Assembly (NCBI GenBank): GCA_019634835.1
Contig: JAHCAO010000008.1
Span: 28,811-92,810, forward strand
Source: Gammaproteobacteria bacterium
GTDB taxonomy: Bacteria > Pseudomonadota > Gammaproteobacteria > DSM-16500
Direction of reading: 5' to 3'
DNA: 64,000 nucleotides
A program made the position numbers and the translations under genes. The notes under the pieces are model-generated. The model had not been told where the DNA came from, did no database searches, and worked only from the letters and a program-made list of their open reading frames with translations. Position 1 is the first letter of the stretch; every line of letters begins with the position of its first letter. Shown here one piece after another: positions 9,415 to 18,898 of this stretch.

Positions 9415-11511
9415 TTATTTTCTTCCATATAAACTTCGTTTATTGTCGCGTAGGGATACAGCTTCTGGATCAAAATAAGAGGCTGTGGATAAACTACGCT
9501 GCCTTTTTATTAATTTTTGATCGTTTTTAAACAGAAATTGGTTGGCATGATTGTTTTTTGACTGATTTAATGGTTGCGTCGTACTACTATTTATAGGGCT
9601 ATTGATTTGCTGCGTACCACCAATAAGATTATGATGCATTTGCATGATATCTTTTTTAATGCTGTTTGACCTGATCAAAATAGCATTAATCATTTGCCTG
9701 GTTTTTGCAGCTTCCGATATGGAGGGCTTATTTTTGTACCAAGCATGTTTACCATATGTTGTAATAATATGGTTCATTATACTTAATCTGGTATGGTCGA
9801 GTTTATCTTTAAGTGTTTTTTGACTTAATATGATTTTTTCTAGCAATGCTTTAATTTTATTCATTTGGATTAATATCCATTCTTTTGCTTCATCAAGAGG
9901 AGATGTTTTTTCAAATTGATTGCTAAGTTCACTAATAATAGTAACAGCAAAAGATAAATGATTTTTTGCATTTGTTAGTTTAGTAATGACTTTTGGAATA
10001 TGATGTCTTTTAAGTAAATGTAATGCGTCCAAATAATAACAATCAGCAATATGAGAATTTAAGTAAACTTGTTGAATGGCATCCCCTTCTTGTTGAGCTT
10101 TGTTTAATAAACGTATGTTGTTTTGCAAATTTAGAAAAGGGTTTTGAGCGGATGTATTTTCATCACTCATATTTTCTACTGCTAATGCTTCCTCAGAATC
10201 ACTATCGCTGGATAGAGTAGTGCAGTCATCCGCTTTTTGTTGTTGATTCGGTGGATTTTTATATTTATTTTTTGTCTTTCTTTGGCTTTTTTCTAGGGTA
10301 TCTTCAGAAAATTGGCTGAGTATTTCATGGAATTTTTCATCGTATTTTTTTAAGCATACAGCTATGTATTGTTCTTGTTCATGTTTTATTTTTTCTTGAT
10401 GCTGTATTTCTTTCTTACAAAATTCCAGCATCTTTATCTTTAAGGCAATTCTTTTGCTTAAGCTAGGGTAATTATTAAAGGATTTTTTAATATTAAAGGC
10501 AATTTCATCTGCTATGGTATGGTATCTTTCTGCTTCTTCTAATAGAGACAATCTTTTGTCTAAATCTCTTTTAAAGCAAGAATGATTGGAATCTCTATAG
10601 AAAAAATGGGATATAAAATATAAATCATTGCAGATTGATTCTGATACCTGCAGTATCGTTTCAGATGAGCTGGTTGCTAAATGAGATAACTTTATTTCTT
10701 TAGCAACCACAAAAAAATCAAAACATTTTCTAACTACTTTATGTTGATCTTCGATTTCCATTCTGGTAATTGCATGTGTACGAATAGCAGGCGATTTCTG
10801 AAAATAATTGGCTGCTTGTTTACAGGTTATCAAAAATAATAATTCGTAATTTTCTTCTTTTTTTGCCATCTCAAATGCTTCTTGATATTTTTCGGTCGCT
10901 TGTTCGGTATCATTGGTCTGAGCAGCTTGAGACATGATTTTTTGAATTTCATTTGTTATATTTTCTGGAAAATATTCAAGTAATTCAGCCTTTACATGTC
11001 TCATAAACCCGCTTAAGTCTGGATCATAATTAATAGGAAGCAATTCAGGATGTTGCTCTAGTAACCCCCATGCAAATTGCATAGTGTCATATGCTTTTTT
11101 TACACATTCCTTTTTTTTGTCGAGGTTCTTGAGTATAAATTTTTTATACAGATATTTATCGGATAAAATTTTACTGATTTGAACGATGAAGGACAAGAGT
11201 TTGCAATAATCACTGATAATTTCCCTATAAATGTTATGAAAATTATTAGGTATTGGATCTAAGGTTTTAAGGTATCGTTCAATTTTTTTTTTGTATATCT
11301 CTATGCTTTTGGGAATTTGTAATAAGGTTTTTAAGGTGTTTTCTGAATGCAAAATGGCATTTTGATTTTTTCCTGGATTACTATTTTGATCAATTATTCC
11401 TCCGTGTTCTATGATTATTTTAGTACTGACTTCAAAGTGAGTAGTCAGACTGTCATGAAAGTGTTTCCATTGTTTAATAAAATTTTGCTCTGGGTTTTTT
11501 GTTGAGAACAT
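9415..11511 (-). CDS. Large helical/coiled-coil protein of unknown function (effector-like)
   Basis: 698 residues, not recognised. No signal peptide or membrane helix. It is mostly predicted helix, rich in Lys, Glu, Gln and Asn, with coiled-coil-like stretches (about 340-410). An acidic, Ser-rich linker (SSDSDSEEALAVENMSDE, about 435-455) is followed by a repeat-like helical segment reminiscent of TPR helices (SHIADCYYLDALHLLKRHH). The tail is basic and polar (about 630-698). Size, composition and isolation resemble orphan Legionella/Coxiella secreted proteins, but nothing in it gives a function. Confidence 0.7.
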   Translation of the reverse strand: MFSTKNPEQNFIKQWKHFHDSLTTHFEVSTKIIIEHGGIIDQNSNPGKNQNAILHSENTLKTLLQIPKSIEIYKKKIERYLKTLDPIPNNFHNIYREIISDYCKLLSFIVQISKILSDKYLYKKFILKNLDKKKECVKKAYDTMQFAWGLLEQHPELLPINYDPDLSGFMRHVKAELLEYFPENITNEIQKIMSQAAQTNDTEQATEKYQEAFEMAKKEENYELLFLITCKQAANYFQKSPAIRTHAITRMEIEDQHKVVRKCFDFFVVAKEIKLSHLATSSSETILQVSESICNDLYFISHFFYRDSNHSCFKRDLDKRLSLLEEAERYHTIADEIAFNIKKSFNNYPSLSKRIALKIKMLEFCKKEIQHQEKIKHEQEQYIAVCLKKYDEKFHEILSQFSEDTLEKSQRKTKNKYKNPPNQQQKADDCTTLSSDSDSEEALAVENMSDENTSAQNPFLNLQNNIRLLNKAQQEGDAIQQVYLNSHIADCYYLDALHLLKRHHIPKVITKLTNAKNHLSFAVTIISELSNQFEKTSPLDEAKEWILIQMNKIKALLEKIILSQKTLKDKLDHTRLSIMNHIITTYGKHAWYKNKPSISEAAKTRQMINAILIRSNSIKKDIMQMHHNLIGGTQQINSPINSSTTQPLNQSKNNHANQFLFKNDQKLIKRQRSLSTASYFDPEAVSLRDNKRSLYGRK

Positions 11512-11544
11512 ATGTTTGCCTTTACGAGTTAGTTACTATCATTA

Positions 11545-11590
11545 GGGTGTGTGACGAGTTTTTTCAGCCTTTTGGCTAGAAGCCACTTCA
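11545..11590. repeat. Possible solo arm of the palindromic repeat family (copy G)
   Basis: The stretch starting GGGTGTGTGACGAGTTTTTT matches the outer part of copy D at 57891 (GGGTGCATACGAGTTTTTT) and then diverges into a small hairpin (AGCCTTTTGGCT). It lies in the divergent spacer between the 698-residue protein and pelA, so it could carry regulatory sequence for either. Confidence 0.4.
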
Positions 11591-11743
11591 ATAGGATGAA
11601 TCATGTTTATTAACAAGTAGTCTAGTCGGTTGTCAACGTGTTTTGACCTATGTCATTCTTTTCATGTTATGCAACAGTATTACTGCCCGCCCTAGCATAT
11701 GTTTAGGTTTTCATTTAAGATAATATCTTGAAATTCACATGTC

Positions 11744-14575
11744 ATGATGGATAGACGGAAAAGCAGGGATATGGCTGATCGATGTCAGTACATTAACAAG
11801 CTTGTGCACTACTGCTCGCAGCACGTCATATTTATTGTGTTATGCAGCTTAATGGTAGCGCTCTTTGCTCCACCTGCTAATGCAATTTCAAAGGTTGCTT
11901 TCTACTATGGACAACGTCCACCCATTGCTGATTTACGATGGTTTGATGTGGTCGTTGTTGATCCCAATAGTAAGTTTGATCCAAAATCTTACAATACTGA
12001 TGAAAGTAGTGCATTTGCCTATCTATCGTTGGGTGAAATCCCGAAGGAAAAGATAAGTACAATACCCAAAAGTTGGGTCATTGGAAAAAATGCGATTTGG
12101 CAATCCTCTATTATTGATGCATCTAATCCAGATTGGCAAAAGTATGTCGTCGAAGATTTAGCCGCTAAGCTTTGGCAAGAGGGATATCGTGGTTTTTTTC
12201 TGGATACATTGGATTCTTATCAGTTAGCAGCCAAGAATTCTACTGCTGTACAACGTCAAATTGAAGGTTTGGTGACGATCATCAAAGCTATTAAACAAGC
12301 TTATCCGGATGCCAAGCTTATTCTTAATCGAGGTTTTGAGTTGTTGCCGCAAGTTCATGATCTTGTCACTGCAGTTGCAGTAGAATCTTTATTTGCTAGC
12401 TGGGACAAGAAACATAATCGTTATGTGAGTGTTCCAGAAGCTACAAGGAACCAGTTACTCAACCAACTAAATCAAGTGAAACAATGGAACATTCCTGTTA
12501 TAGCAATTGAATATTTACCTGCTACAGAGAAAAATCAGGCAAAAAATTTAATTGATAAGATTAATCAGTTAGGTTTTACTCCTTGGATTACAAATGGTAA
12601 TTTGACTAGCCTTGAATTAATGTTGCCATCTAGTATACCAAGAAAAATTTTAATTATTGCGGGTTCCAATACTCCAAATTATGTGTTTGGTTATGACGCG
12701 TTGTCCTATTTAGCAATGCCATTACAATATTTAGGATACGTACCTATCTTCCATGATATTACTAAGCCTTTACCTAATATTAGTCAGCGTGATTATGCGG
12801 GTATTGCAGTATGGCTGAACCGTGATTATCCAGAGTTGCAAACAAAATTTTATGCTTGGCTCATGACAAATAAAAATAAACAAATTCCTATTGTATTCTT
12901 TAATCGTTTTGGTTTTGCACTCAACAATCATAATTTGGCTCCTTTTGGGTTAACGATCAAGAGCAATGTTCCCAATACCCATGGGATAAAGATTCGTTAT
13001 CAGGGACCAGGGATTGGTTTTGAAGCTATGCCTACTCCCAGATCTGAGGATTTTGTGTCAATTCGTATGATTCATGGTAAAACATTACTGCAATTGGGTG
13101 ATTTGGTTAATAATACTGGCGATATGATTGGTATCACCCCATGGGGTGGCTATGCACTTTCTCCTTTTGTTATTTTTGCTATCACACAGAATGAAACCCG
13201 TTGGGTAATTAATCCATTCGAATTTTTACAACAAGTTTTGCGGTTGCCAGTGATGCCAGTGCCGGATACAACCACTGAAAATGGCAAACGTATTATGTTT
13301 GTGCATATTGATGGTGATGGTATTGCTAATAAAGGTGAATGGTTACGCGGTCCTTATGCAGGAAAGGTTTTGTTAGATGAAGTTTTTAATCGGTATAAGA
13401 TACCTACTTCAATATCAGTTATTCAAGGTGAAGTGGCAGCAAATGGGATATTCCCTAAAGATTCAGAAGCGTTAGAGGCCATTGTAAAAGAGATATTTCG
13501 TTTACCGTGGGTAGAAATTGCAAGTCATACGTTTAGCCATCCCTATAATTGGCAGCCTAAAAAAATTGATCCTGAGGTACCATCTAACGCACAATCTGAA
13601 GACTTCAACCTGAATATTCCTCATTACCAATTTAATCTTGCCGATGAAATCATTGGGTCGGTTAATTATATTAATCATACCTTAGCGCCCCCAGATAAGA
13701 AGTGTAAAGCTCTCTTTTGGTCTGGGGATGCTAATCCACCAGAGCAAGCGTTAGCAATGACGTATCAACTTGGTATTAAAAATATTAACGGTGGTGATAC
13801 TGATATTTCTAATTACAACAATTCAATAACACAAGTCGGCCCTCTAGGTGTTTATCAAGGCCCCTATTTTCAAACATTTGCAGCTATCCAAAATGATTAC
13901 ATTTATACGAATGAATGGACGGCTCCATTTTATGGATACATTAATGTGATCGATGCATTCAAGTTAACTGAATCACCACGCCGGTTGAAGCCAATTAATA
14001 TGTATTATCACATGTATTCTGGCTCAAAGCTGGCGGCATTGGATGCACTCAAGAAAGTCTATGATTGGTCACTAGCACAACCTGTTATTAATTTTTTTGC
14101 GACTGAGTACATTGATAAAGTGCAAGATTTTAATCACCTTGCGATTGCACGACAAGGTAAAGGCTGGTTGATTAGAACAGGGGGTAAATTACGGGAACTG
14201 CGTATTGCACAGCGAGAAGGATACCCCGATCTTGTTAATAGTAAAAATGTAATTGGGTATAACACACATGGTGATGATTACTATATTCACCTGGGACCCG
14301 CTGCAGAGTCTTACGTGCAATTGGCAGCTACGCCATCATCCATTCCATACCTTATTAGTGCTAACGCAGTAGTGAAACAATTTCAACGTAATGAGCAAGA
14401 GTTAAATGTTAGTTTAACTGGTTATTTACCATTGAAGTTAAGTATGGGTAATATGGATCATTGCTGGATGGAGCATGAAGGTAAAATGCTTACACCTAGT
14501 TCAGTGCAGAACAATCAGTACAATTATGATATGCCAGGCGAGACTCAGTATGCGTTCACCGTCAAGTGTAAATAG
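11744..14575 (+). CDS. pelA: PelA, Pel polysaccharide deacetylase/hydrolase
   Basis: 943 residues, matching P. aeruginosa PelA (948). After an N-terminal hydrophobic export segment (about 25-48) comes the alpha-1,4-galactosaminidase-like hydrolase domain (about 50-300), with the acidic residue in VAVESLF at about 214 (equivalent to Glu218). The deacetylase domain follows, with HIDGDG (Asp523/Asp525) and SHTFSHP (His595/His599), matching the metal-binding residues of the Pseudomonas enzyme in order and spacing. It partly deacetylates Pel in the periplasm. Start choice is uncertain: ATGs at 11744, 11747 and 11771 are all possible and none has a strong ribosome site. First gene of the operon. 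Confidence 0.95.
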   Translation: MMDRRKSRDMADRCQYINKLVHYCSQHVIFIVLCSLMVALFAPPANAISKVAFYYGQRPPIADLRWFDVVVVDPNSKFDPKSYNTDESSAFAYLSLGEIPKEKISTIPKSWVIGKNAIWQSSIIDASNPDWQKYVVEDLAAKLWQEGYRGFFLDTLDSYQLAAKNSTAVQRQIEGLVTIIKAIKQAYPDAKLILNRGFELLPQVHDLVTAVAVESLFASWDKKHNRYVSVPEATRNQLLNQLNQVKQWNIPVIAIEYLPATEKNQAKNLIDKINQLGFTPWITNGNLTSLELMLPSSIPRKILIIAGSNTPNYVFGYDALSYLAMPLQYLGYVPIFHDITKPLPNISQRDYAGIAVWLNRDYPELQTKFYAWLMTNKNKQIPIVFFNRFGFALNNHNLAPFGLTIKSNVPNTHGIKIRYQGPGIGFEAMPTPRSEDFVSIRMIHGKTLLQLGDLVNNTGDMIGITPWGGYALSPFVIFAITQNETRWVINPFEFLQQVLRLPVMPVPDTTTENGKRIMFVHIDGDGIANKGEWLRGPYAGKVLLDEVFNRYKIPTSISVIQGEVAANGIFPKDSEALEAIVKEIFRLPWVEIASHTFSHPYNWQPKKIDPEVPSNAQSEDFNLNIPHYQFNLADEIIGSVNYINHTLAPPDKKCKALFWSGDANPPEQALAMTYQLGIKNINGGDTDISNYNNSITQVGPLGVYQGPYFQTFAAIQNDYIYTNEWTAPFYGYINVIDAFKLTESPRRLKPINMYYHMYSGSKLAALDALKKVYDWSLAQPVINFFATEYIDKVQDFNHLAIARQGKGWLIRTGGKLRELRIAQREGYPDLVNSKNVIGYNTHGDDYYIHLGPAAESYVQLAATPSSIPYLISANAVVKQFQRNEQELNVSLTGYLPLKLSMGNMDHCWMEHEGKMLTPSSVQNNQYNYDMPGETQYAFTVKCK

Positions 14576-15419
14576 AGCTAGGAAAAAGCGATTCACGTTA
14601 AAGTGGTGGCATTTTCTTATCTTTTTTGCTATCTCACTTACTATATTATATTTCATTATTCCACAGAACAGTACGATAGATTATCTGCAAGATGCTAAAC
14701 CTAATGCTGTTTCTTTATTTTATTTACGTAATATGGTGAAAAAAAATCCTCACGATCCTACTTATAAAATTTTATTGGCAAATCAAGAACTGAGTTTGGG
14801 ACACATAGCTGTTGCTGAGGAGTTAGTTAAGCCTTATTACACGCAAACACCAGAAAACAAAACGCAGTGGCAAGCGTTATGGAGTGAATATTTAATTACA
14901 CGTGCAAAGGCGTATGCATTAAATAATGGTCCTGCTCGAAAACAGCAAGAAGAGCTATTAAAGGAAATTGTGAGTATCCTAGCACGGTCTCCTTATTTAA
15001 ATGTAGATGAAATGTTATCAGTGGCGAATGATGCTGTAGCACTGAATATGGCTCAAGTTGGCGTTAAACTATATCTGCGTTTATCAACTATTCCTTCAAA
15101 AATATCAGCAACTTATTTTGCTAATGCTGCCAAAGTCGCTTTATTTGTCAGTGATTATCATGCTAGTGCGGATTTATATTTTATAGCGCAAGATCGTGCT
15201 ACTACTATTGCGCAAAAGCGAGAATATTTTATTAAAGGGTTAATGAGTTTACAACGTGGTAATCTTAATGATCAGGCGTTAATTGCTGCAAAGAAACACA
15301 TTGGAGTTCTTGCTCATGACAGTACAACACTAGAATATTTAGCTAAATTAGCAGTCACGGCGAACAGGCCTGATATAGCGCTACCATTTGTTGAAAAGAT
15401 GTTGCATTGGAGTAATTGA
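14550..15419 (+). CDS. PelB N-terminal half: inner-membrane anchor plus TPR (split PelB)
   Basis: I place the start at the ATG at 14550, which overlaps pelA by 26 bp; the longer frame from 14475 would overlap by 101 bp and lacks a ribosome site. The resulting 289-residue protein has a basic N-tail, one membrane helix (WWHFLIFFAISLTILYFII, about 19-38) and TPR-like helices (HDPTYKILLANQELSLGHIAVAEEL). It sits exactly where PelB should begin. Together with the next gene (974 residues) it covers the length of P. aeruginosa PelB (about 1190), so PelB appears to be divided into a membrane-anchored TPR protein and a separately exported TPR-porin. Confidence 0.8.
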   Translation: MRSPSSVNRARKKRFTLKWWHFLIFFAISLTILYFIIPQNSTIDYLQDAKPNAVSLFYLRNMVKKNPHDPTYKILLANQELSLGHIAVAEELVKPYYTQTPENKTQWQALWSEYLITRAKAYALNNGPARKQQEELLKEIVSILARSPYLNVDEMLSVANDAVALNMAQVGVKLYLRLSTIPSKISATYFANAAKVALFVSDYHASADLYFIAQDRATTIAQKREYFIKGLMSLQRGNLNDQALIAAKKHIGVLAHDSTTLEYLAKLAVTANRPDIALPFVEKMLHWSN

Positions 15420-18343
15420 TGAGGAAACGGATTAATCAATTATTATTGTTTATTATAATAGGGCTTATGTTTTGTAGCCAAGCTGTGATTATAGTGCAAG
15501 CTGCTGACTCTAATTCCAATGATAATACTAAAGACGATAACTATACCTTATCTATTAAGGACGAACAAACTAACAAAGTCATTACAATCAAGTTGATTCA
15601 GTATAACTCAGAGCTTTATGAGTTGGGTTATAAAGTGTTTACCATGAATAATAAAATCACGGATGCTTACTTATTGGCTCTAGCGGCTGTTAAGCAACGG
15701 CCAGAAGATTTATTGTGGCGTAGACGATTAGCACAGGTTGCAATCTGGAATAGCCAATATGAAACAGCACTAGATCAGTGGGTATATATTGCTAAGCAAA
15801 CTAAAAATATTGATGATATCGAAGCGGGTAAAAAAATTGCGAAACAAATCTATCATTACTCAGCATTGAGTGAGTTACTTTGGCTACAAATTTCTACAAA
15901 TTATGCGCAAAAACCCCTTTGGTTAGAATATATTAATGCAGTAGAAACTGCAGGTAAACCTGAGCTTGCTATTGCTAAGTTGCAAATGGCGGTCAAAGTT
16001 AATTCTGATCCATTTTTTAAAGAGCAGTTAGCGAATCTTTATCAATCACTTGGGGACATCGAAAAGGAAAAAGCAGTGATTGATAAAGTTCATCTGAGCT
16101 CACCCAGCATTGCAGTTAAAAGAGCTTCCATATTGATTAATCAACGTCATATCAAAGAAGCTTTTGATGCACTCGACGTTGCTCATGGCAATGCTTCTTT
16201 GGAAGACAAAAATTTTTGGACTATGTATGCGCAGTTGGCATGGTCTATTAATAATCACCAAGCAGCACTGCACGGTTATAAAATAGTACTCAATCAAGGA
16301 TCGGCTGATTTAGAGAGTTATCAGCGTATTATCGTTTTGCTGGCAGATAGAAACCCGACTCAAGCACTCAGTTATGCAAAAATAGCAATGGCAAAATATA
16401 AGACCAATAGTGAAATACCGATGTATGTATTGGGAATTGAGCAACAGTTAGGGCATTGGAATGAGATGGGGAGAATTATTGACACGATACCTGTAAGCAC
16501 GATGAGCAATTTGAATTATTTACCGTATTTTTGGACGTTGAAAGCGGAGCGATGGCAATATACGGAACAAGAAAAAAGGGCGTTGTTAGTCTATTTGCAG
16601 GGGATCCGCGCATTACCAGATTCGATGGAACTAAAGAAAGATTATTTGTGGTTTTTACTGAATACCAATAATAAAATACTCTTACCAAATGCTCTTGCAC
16701 GCATACAACATTTGATCCCAAGTTCTCCTGATTTATGGGGAGCTAGCGCGGTAGCTTATTACCGCTTGCAGCAGCCTATAGAGACTAGGAATATTGTTTC
16801 ACTCTATTCACAGCAACTTCAAAACAATCTTGAGGATCCTTATTGGCAATTAGACTTAGCAGATATTTATGATCAGACTGATCCTAATATGGGCATGGAT
16901 TTTGTTCATTTTGGTGATGAGTTACGCCGTTATACTTGGCCGATTTATCTTAATTTACTGCACAGGCAAGGTAAGCCAATATATTATGATCAGCTATTGA
17001 ATTATCTGAAATTATCGCAACAAGAAGCAGCGGGTGATCCAACTGCTATCGTGATTGCACAACTCATGTCTAAGTCCATGACGCCTGAGGCGGAAGAATT
17101 AATTGTGGCTTGGGCGATAGATCAAAATAATTATGATTTTGCTCAGGCAGTTTATAGTAATTATTTAAGGATCGGATTAAAGCCATCTGCAACGGCAATA
17201 TTAAGTTTGGCATTGTATCAAGAAGATCGCCCTATGATGCGAAAACTTCTTATTGAGAAGCCCGAAAAATTACAATATCGAGATAGAGTACAAGCAGCAG
17301 ATAGAATAAATGCGTTACCCTTAGCACAATCGCTCGCAATGCAGGGATTAACAGAACATCCCAATGATTATCAAATGTATGATTTATTTACTAGCGTGAT
17401 GCTTGAGTCCAGCCATCATGTCGATTTAAGAGGAGAATTTTATCAATATGGCATGTTGCAAGGATTGCGTACTTATTTAGCTGGCACGTATTTTGTTACG
17501 CCTGGTATTAGCCTTACACCTTATATACAGGACTGGTTTGTACATGTGAATAATTCATCTCAGATGGCAACCACACCAACACCTGATGAAATGATAGGAT
17601 TGCAGGCGAAGTTTAAAACGATGCGTGGTTTTATATTTTTAGATGCAGCGCACCGAAAGAGTTTAGAATCATTTCCAACGATATTATTTGCTTATGAATA
17701 TTTGATAACACATGAATTAAATTCTCGATTAGAACTAGGTTATAAACAGTTAGCGAATGACACTGCGTTTTTATATGTCGGTGGTTATACGAATTATTTA
17801 TCACTGTTATTTAATTACACCATCACCTCGCGAGATTTAGTCACATTGCAACTTGCACAGAAATTCTTTTATACGCAAGATAATCATTATCTAGCTAGCG
17901 GTAATGTGGAAGATTTAGCTTATGAGCATTATTTTTGGCAGCAGTATCCAGACTTGTCCCTGCGCTTTTATGTGCGTGGTAATCAATACTATCCTAAGAC
18001 AAATCAATTACGTGGTTCTATTCTTAAGTTAATTCCACCTGATGATGGTGAAGCTAATACAGATGTAAATTTGGTTGTTCCTGGCACCAGTACAGAGTAT
18101 GGCATCACTGCTCAAGTTGGTGTGGCTTATTTAGAAGATTACACACATAGTTGGAAACCATTTGCTTCTGCCACTCTTCTTAGCAATTCTCAGACAGGAA
18201 TAGGCAGGATTATGAATGTGGGCATTGCTGGCACAGTGATTGGTCGTGATCATTTGGCGTTCTATTATGAAAATGGTACTAATCAAGCACCAGGCGTACA
18301 AAAAGAAATTTTAATTGGACTAAGTTATCGGTATTATTTTTAA
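15419..18343 (+). CDS. pelB: PelB C-terminal half: TPR scaffold and outer-membrane porin
   Basis: 974 residues from the ATG at 15419, which shares TGATG with the previous stop; GGAG lies 6 bases upstream. It has its own signal peptide (hydrophobic about 8-30, IIVQAA). A long run of TPR-like helical repeats (about 60-680) is followed by a C-terminal beta-barrel region with alternating aromatic strands, ending in SYRYYF with the terminal Phe typical of BAM substrates. PelB exports Pel through the outer membrane, and its TPRs bind PelA. The operon position before pelC supports the call. Confidence 0.9.
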   Translation: MRKRINQLLLFIIIGLMFCSQAVIIVQAADSNSNDNTKDDNYTLSIKDEQTNKVITIKLIQYNSELYELGYKVFTMNNKITDAYLLALAAVKQRPEDLLWRRRLAQVAIWNSQYETALDQWVYIAKQTKNIDDIEAGKKIAKQIYHYSALSELLWLQISTNYAQKPLWLEYINAVETAGKPELAIAKLQMAVKVNSDPFFKEQLANLYQSLGDIEKEKAVIDKVHLSSPSIAVKRASILINQRHIKEAFDALDVAHGNASLEDKNFWTMYAQLAWSINNHQAALHGYKIVLNQGSADLESYQRIIVLLADRNPTQALSYAKIAMAKYKTNSEIPMYVLGIEQQLGHWNEMGRIIDTIPVSTMSNLNYLPYFWTLKAERWQYTEQEKRALLVYLQGIRALPDSMELKKDYLWFLLNTNNKILLPNALARIQHLIPSSPDLWGASAVAYYRLQQPIETRNIVSLYSQQLQNNLEDPYWQLDLADIYDQTDPNMGMDFVHFGDELRRYTWPIYLNLLHRQGKPIYYDQLLNYLKLSQQEAAGDPTAIVIAQLMSKSMTPEAEELIVAWAIDQNNYDFAQAVYSNYLRIGLKPSATAILSLALYQEDRPMMRKLLIEKPEKLQYRDRVQAADRINALPLAQSLAMQGLTEHPNDYQMYDLFTSVMLESSHHVDLRGEFYQYGMLQGLRTYLAGTYFVTPGISLTPYIQDWFVHVNNSSQMATTPTPDEMIGLQAKFKTMRGFIFLDAAHRKSLESFPTILFAYEYLITHELNSRLELGYKQLANDTAFLYVGGYTNYLSLLFNYTITSRDLVTLQLAQKFFYTQDNHYLASGNVEDLAYEHYFWQQYPDLSLRFYVRGNQYYPKTNQLRGSILKLIPPDDGEANTDVNLVVPGTSTEYGITAQVGVAYLEDYTHSWKPFASATLLSNSQTGIGRIMNVGIAGTVIGRDHLAFYYENGTNQAPGVQKEILIGLSYRYYF

Positions 18344-18361
18344 TAAGTAAAAGGAGTTACT

Positions 18362-18889
18362 ATGAAAAATACTTTTCTACTCATCATGCTAGCATCATTA
18401 TTTACACTGTTCGTTGGTTGTACCACCATTAATACAGAGCGATTACCGCATTATTGCTTTCAGCCACGCAGTGCTTGGGGAATTGCTACTTTTACTAATA
18501 ATACGGATGTGCCTCAAGCAGGCACTAGAGCAATGTCGATCACTACAGGCGTGTTACGTTCAAGAGGTATCGCATTCCTGGCCACATTCCAACCGCGTAA
18601 GAATTGCAATGAATTGATTATTTGTCCAAATAATTCAGTGTCATTAGTTGAAGTACGCCGCTTTGGTTTGGAACATCATATTCGATATATGGTTATTGGC
18701 GCAGTTAATGAGTGGCAATACAAAGTAGGATTGGATGGCGAACCAGTTGCTTCTGTCTCAATACAAATACTTGATGTACAAAGAAACCAAATTGTGTGGA
18801 GTTCAGTGGGCAGCCGAATTGGATCTTCTCATTCTGGACTAAGTGTCACTGCACAAGATCTTATTAACGATATGTTAAGTAAGCTATAG
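18362..18889 (+). CDS. pelC: PelC outer-membrane lipoprotein
   Basis: 175 residues, with a lipoprotein signal peptide ending in LFVGC (lipidated Cys20). PelC forms a dodecameric funnel at the periplasmic face of the outer membrane that guides Pel to PelB. The body carries SAWGIATFTNNTDVPQAG and IVWSSVGSRIG near the end. A textbook ribosome site (AAAGGAG) precedes the ATG, 18 bp after pelB. Confidence 0.9.
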   Translation: MKNTFLLIMLASLFTLFVGCTTINTERLPHYCFQPRSAWGIATFTNNTDVPQAGTRAMSITTGVLRSRGIAFLATFQPRKNCNELIICPNNSVSLVEVRRFGLEHHIRYMVIGAVNEWQYKVGLDGEPVASVSIQILDVQRNQIVWSSVGSRIGSSHSGLSVTAQDLINDMLSKL

Positions 18890-18898
18890 GTTTCACAT

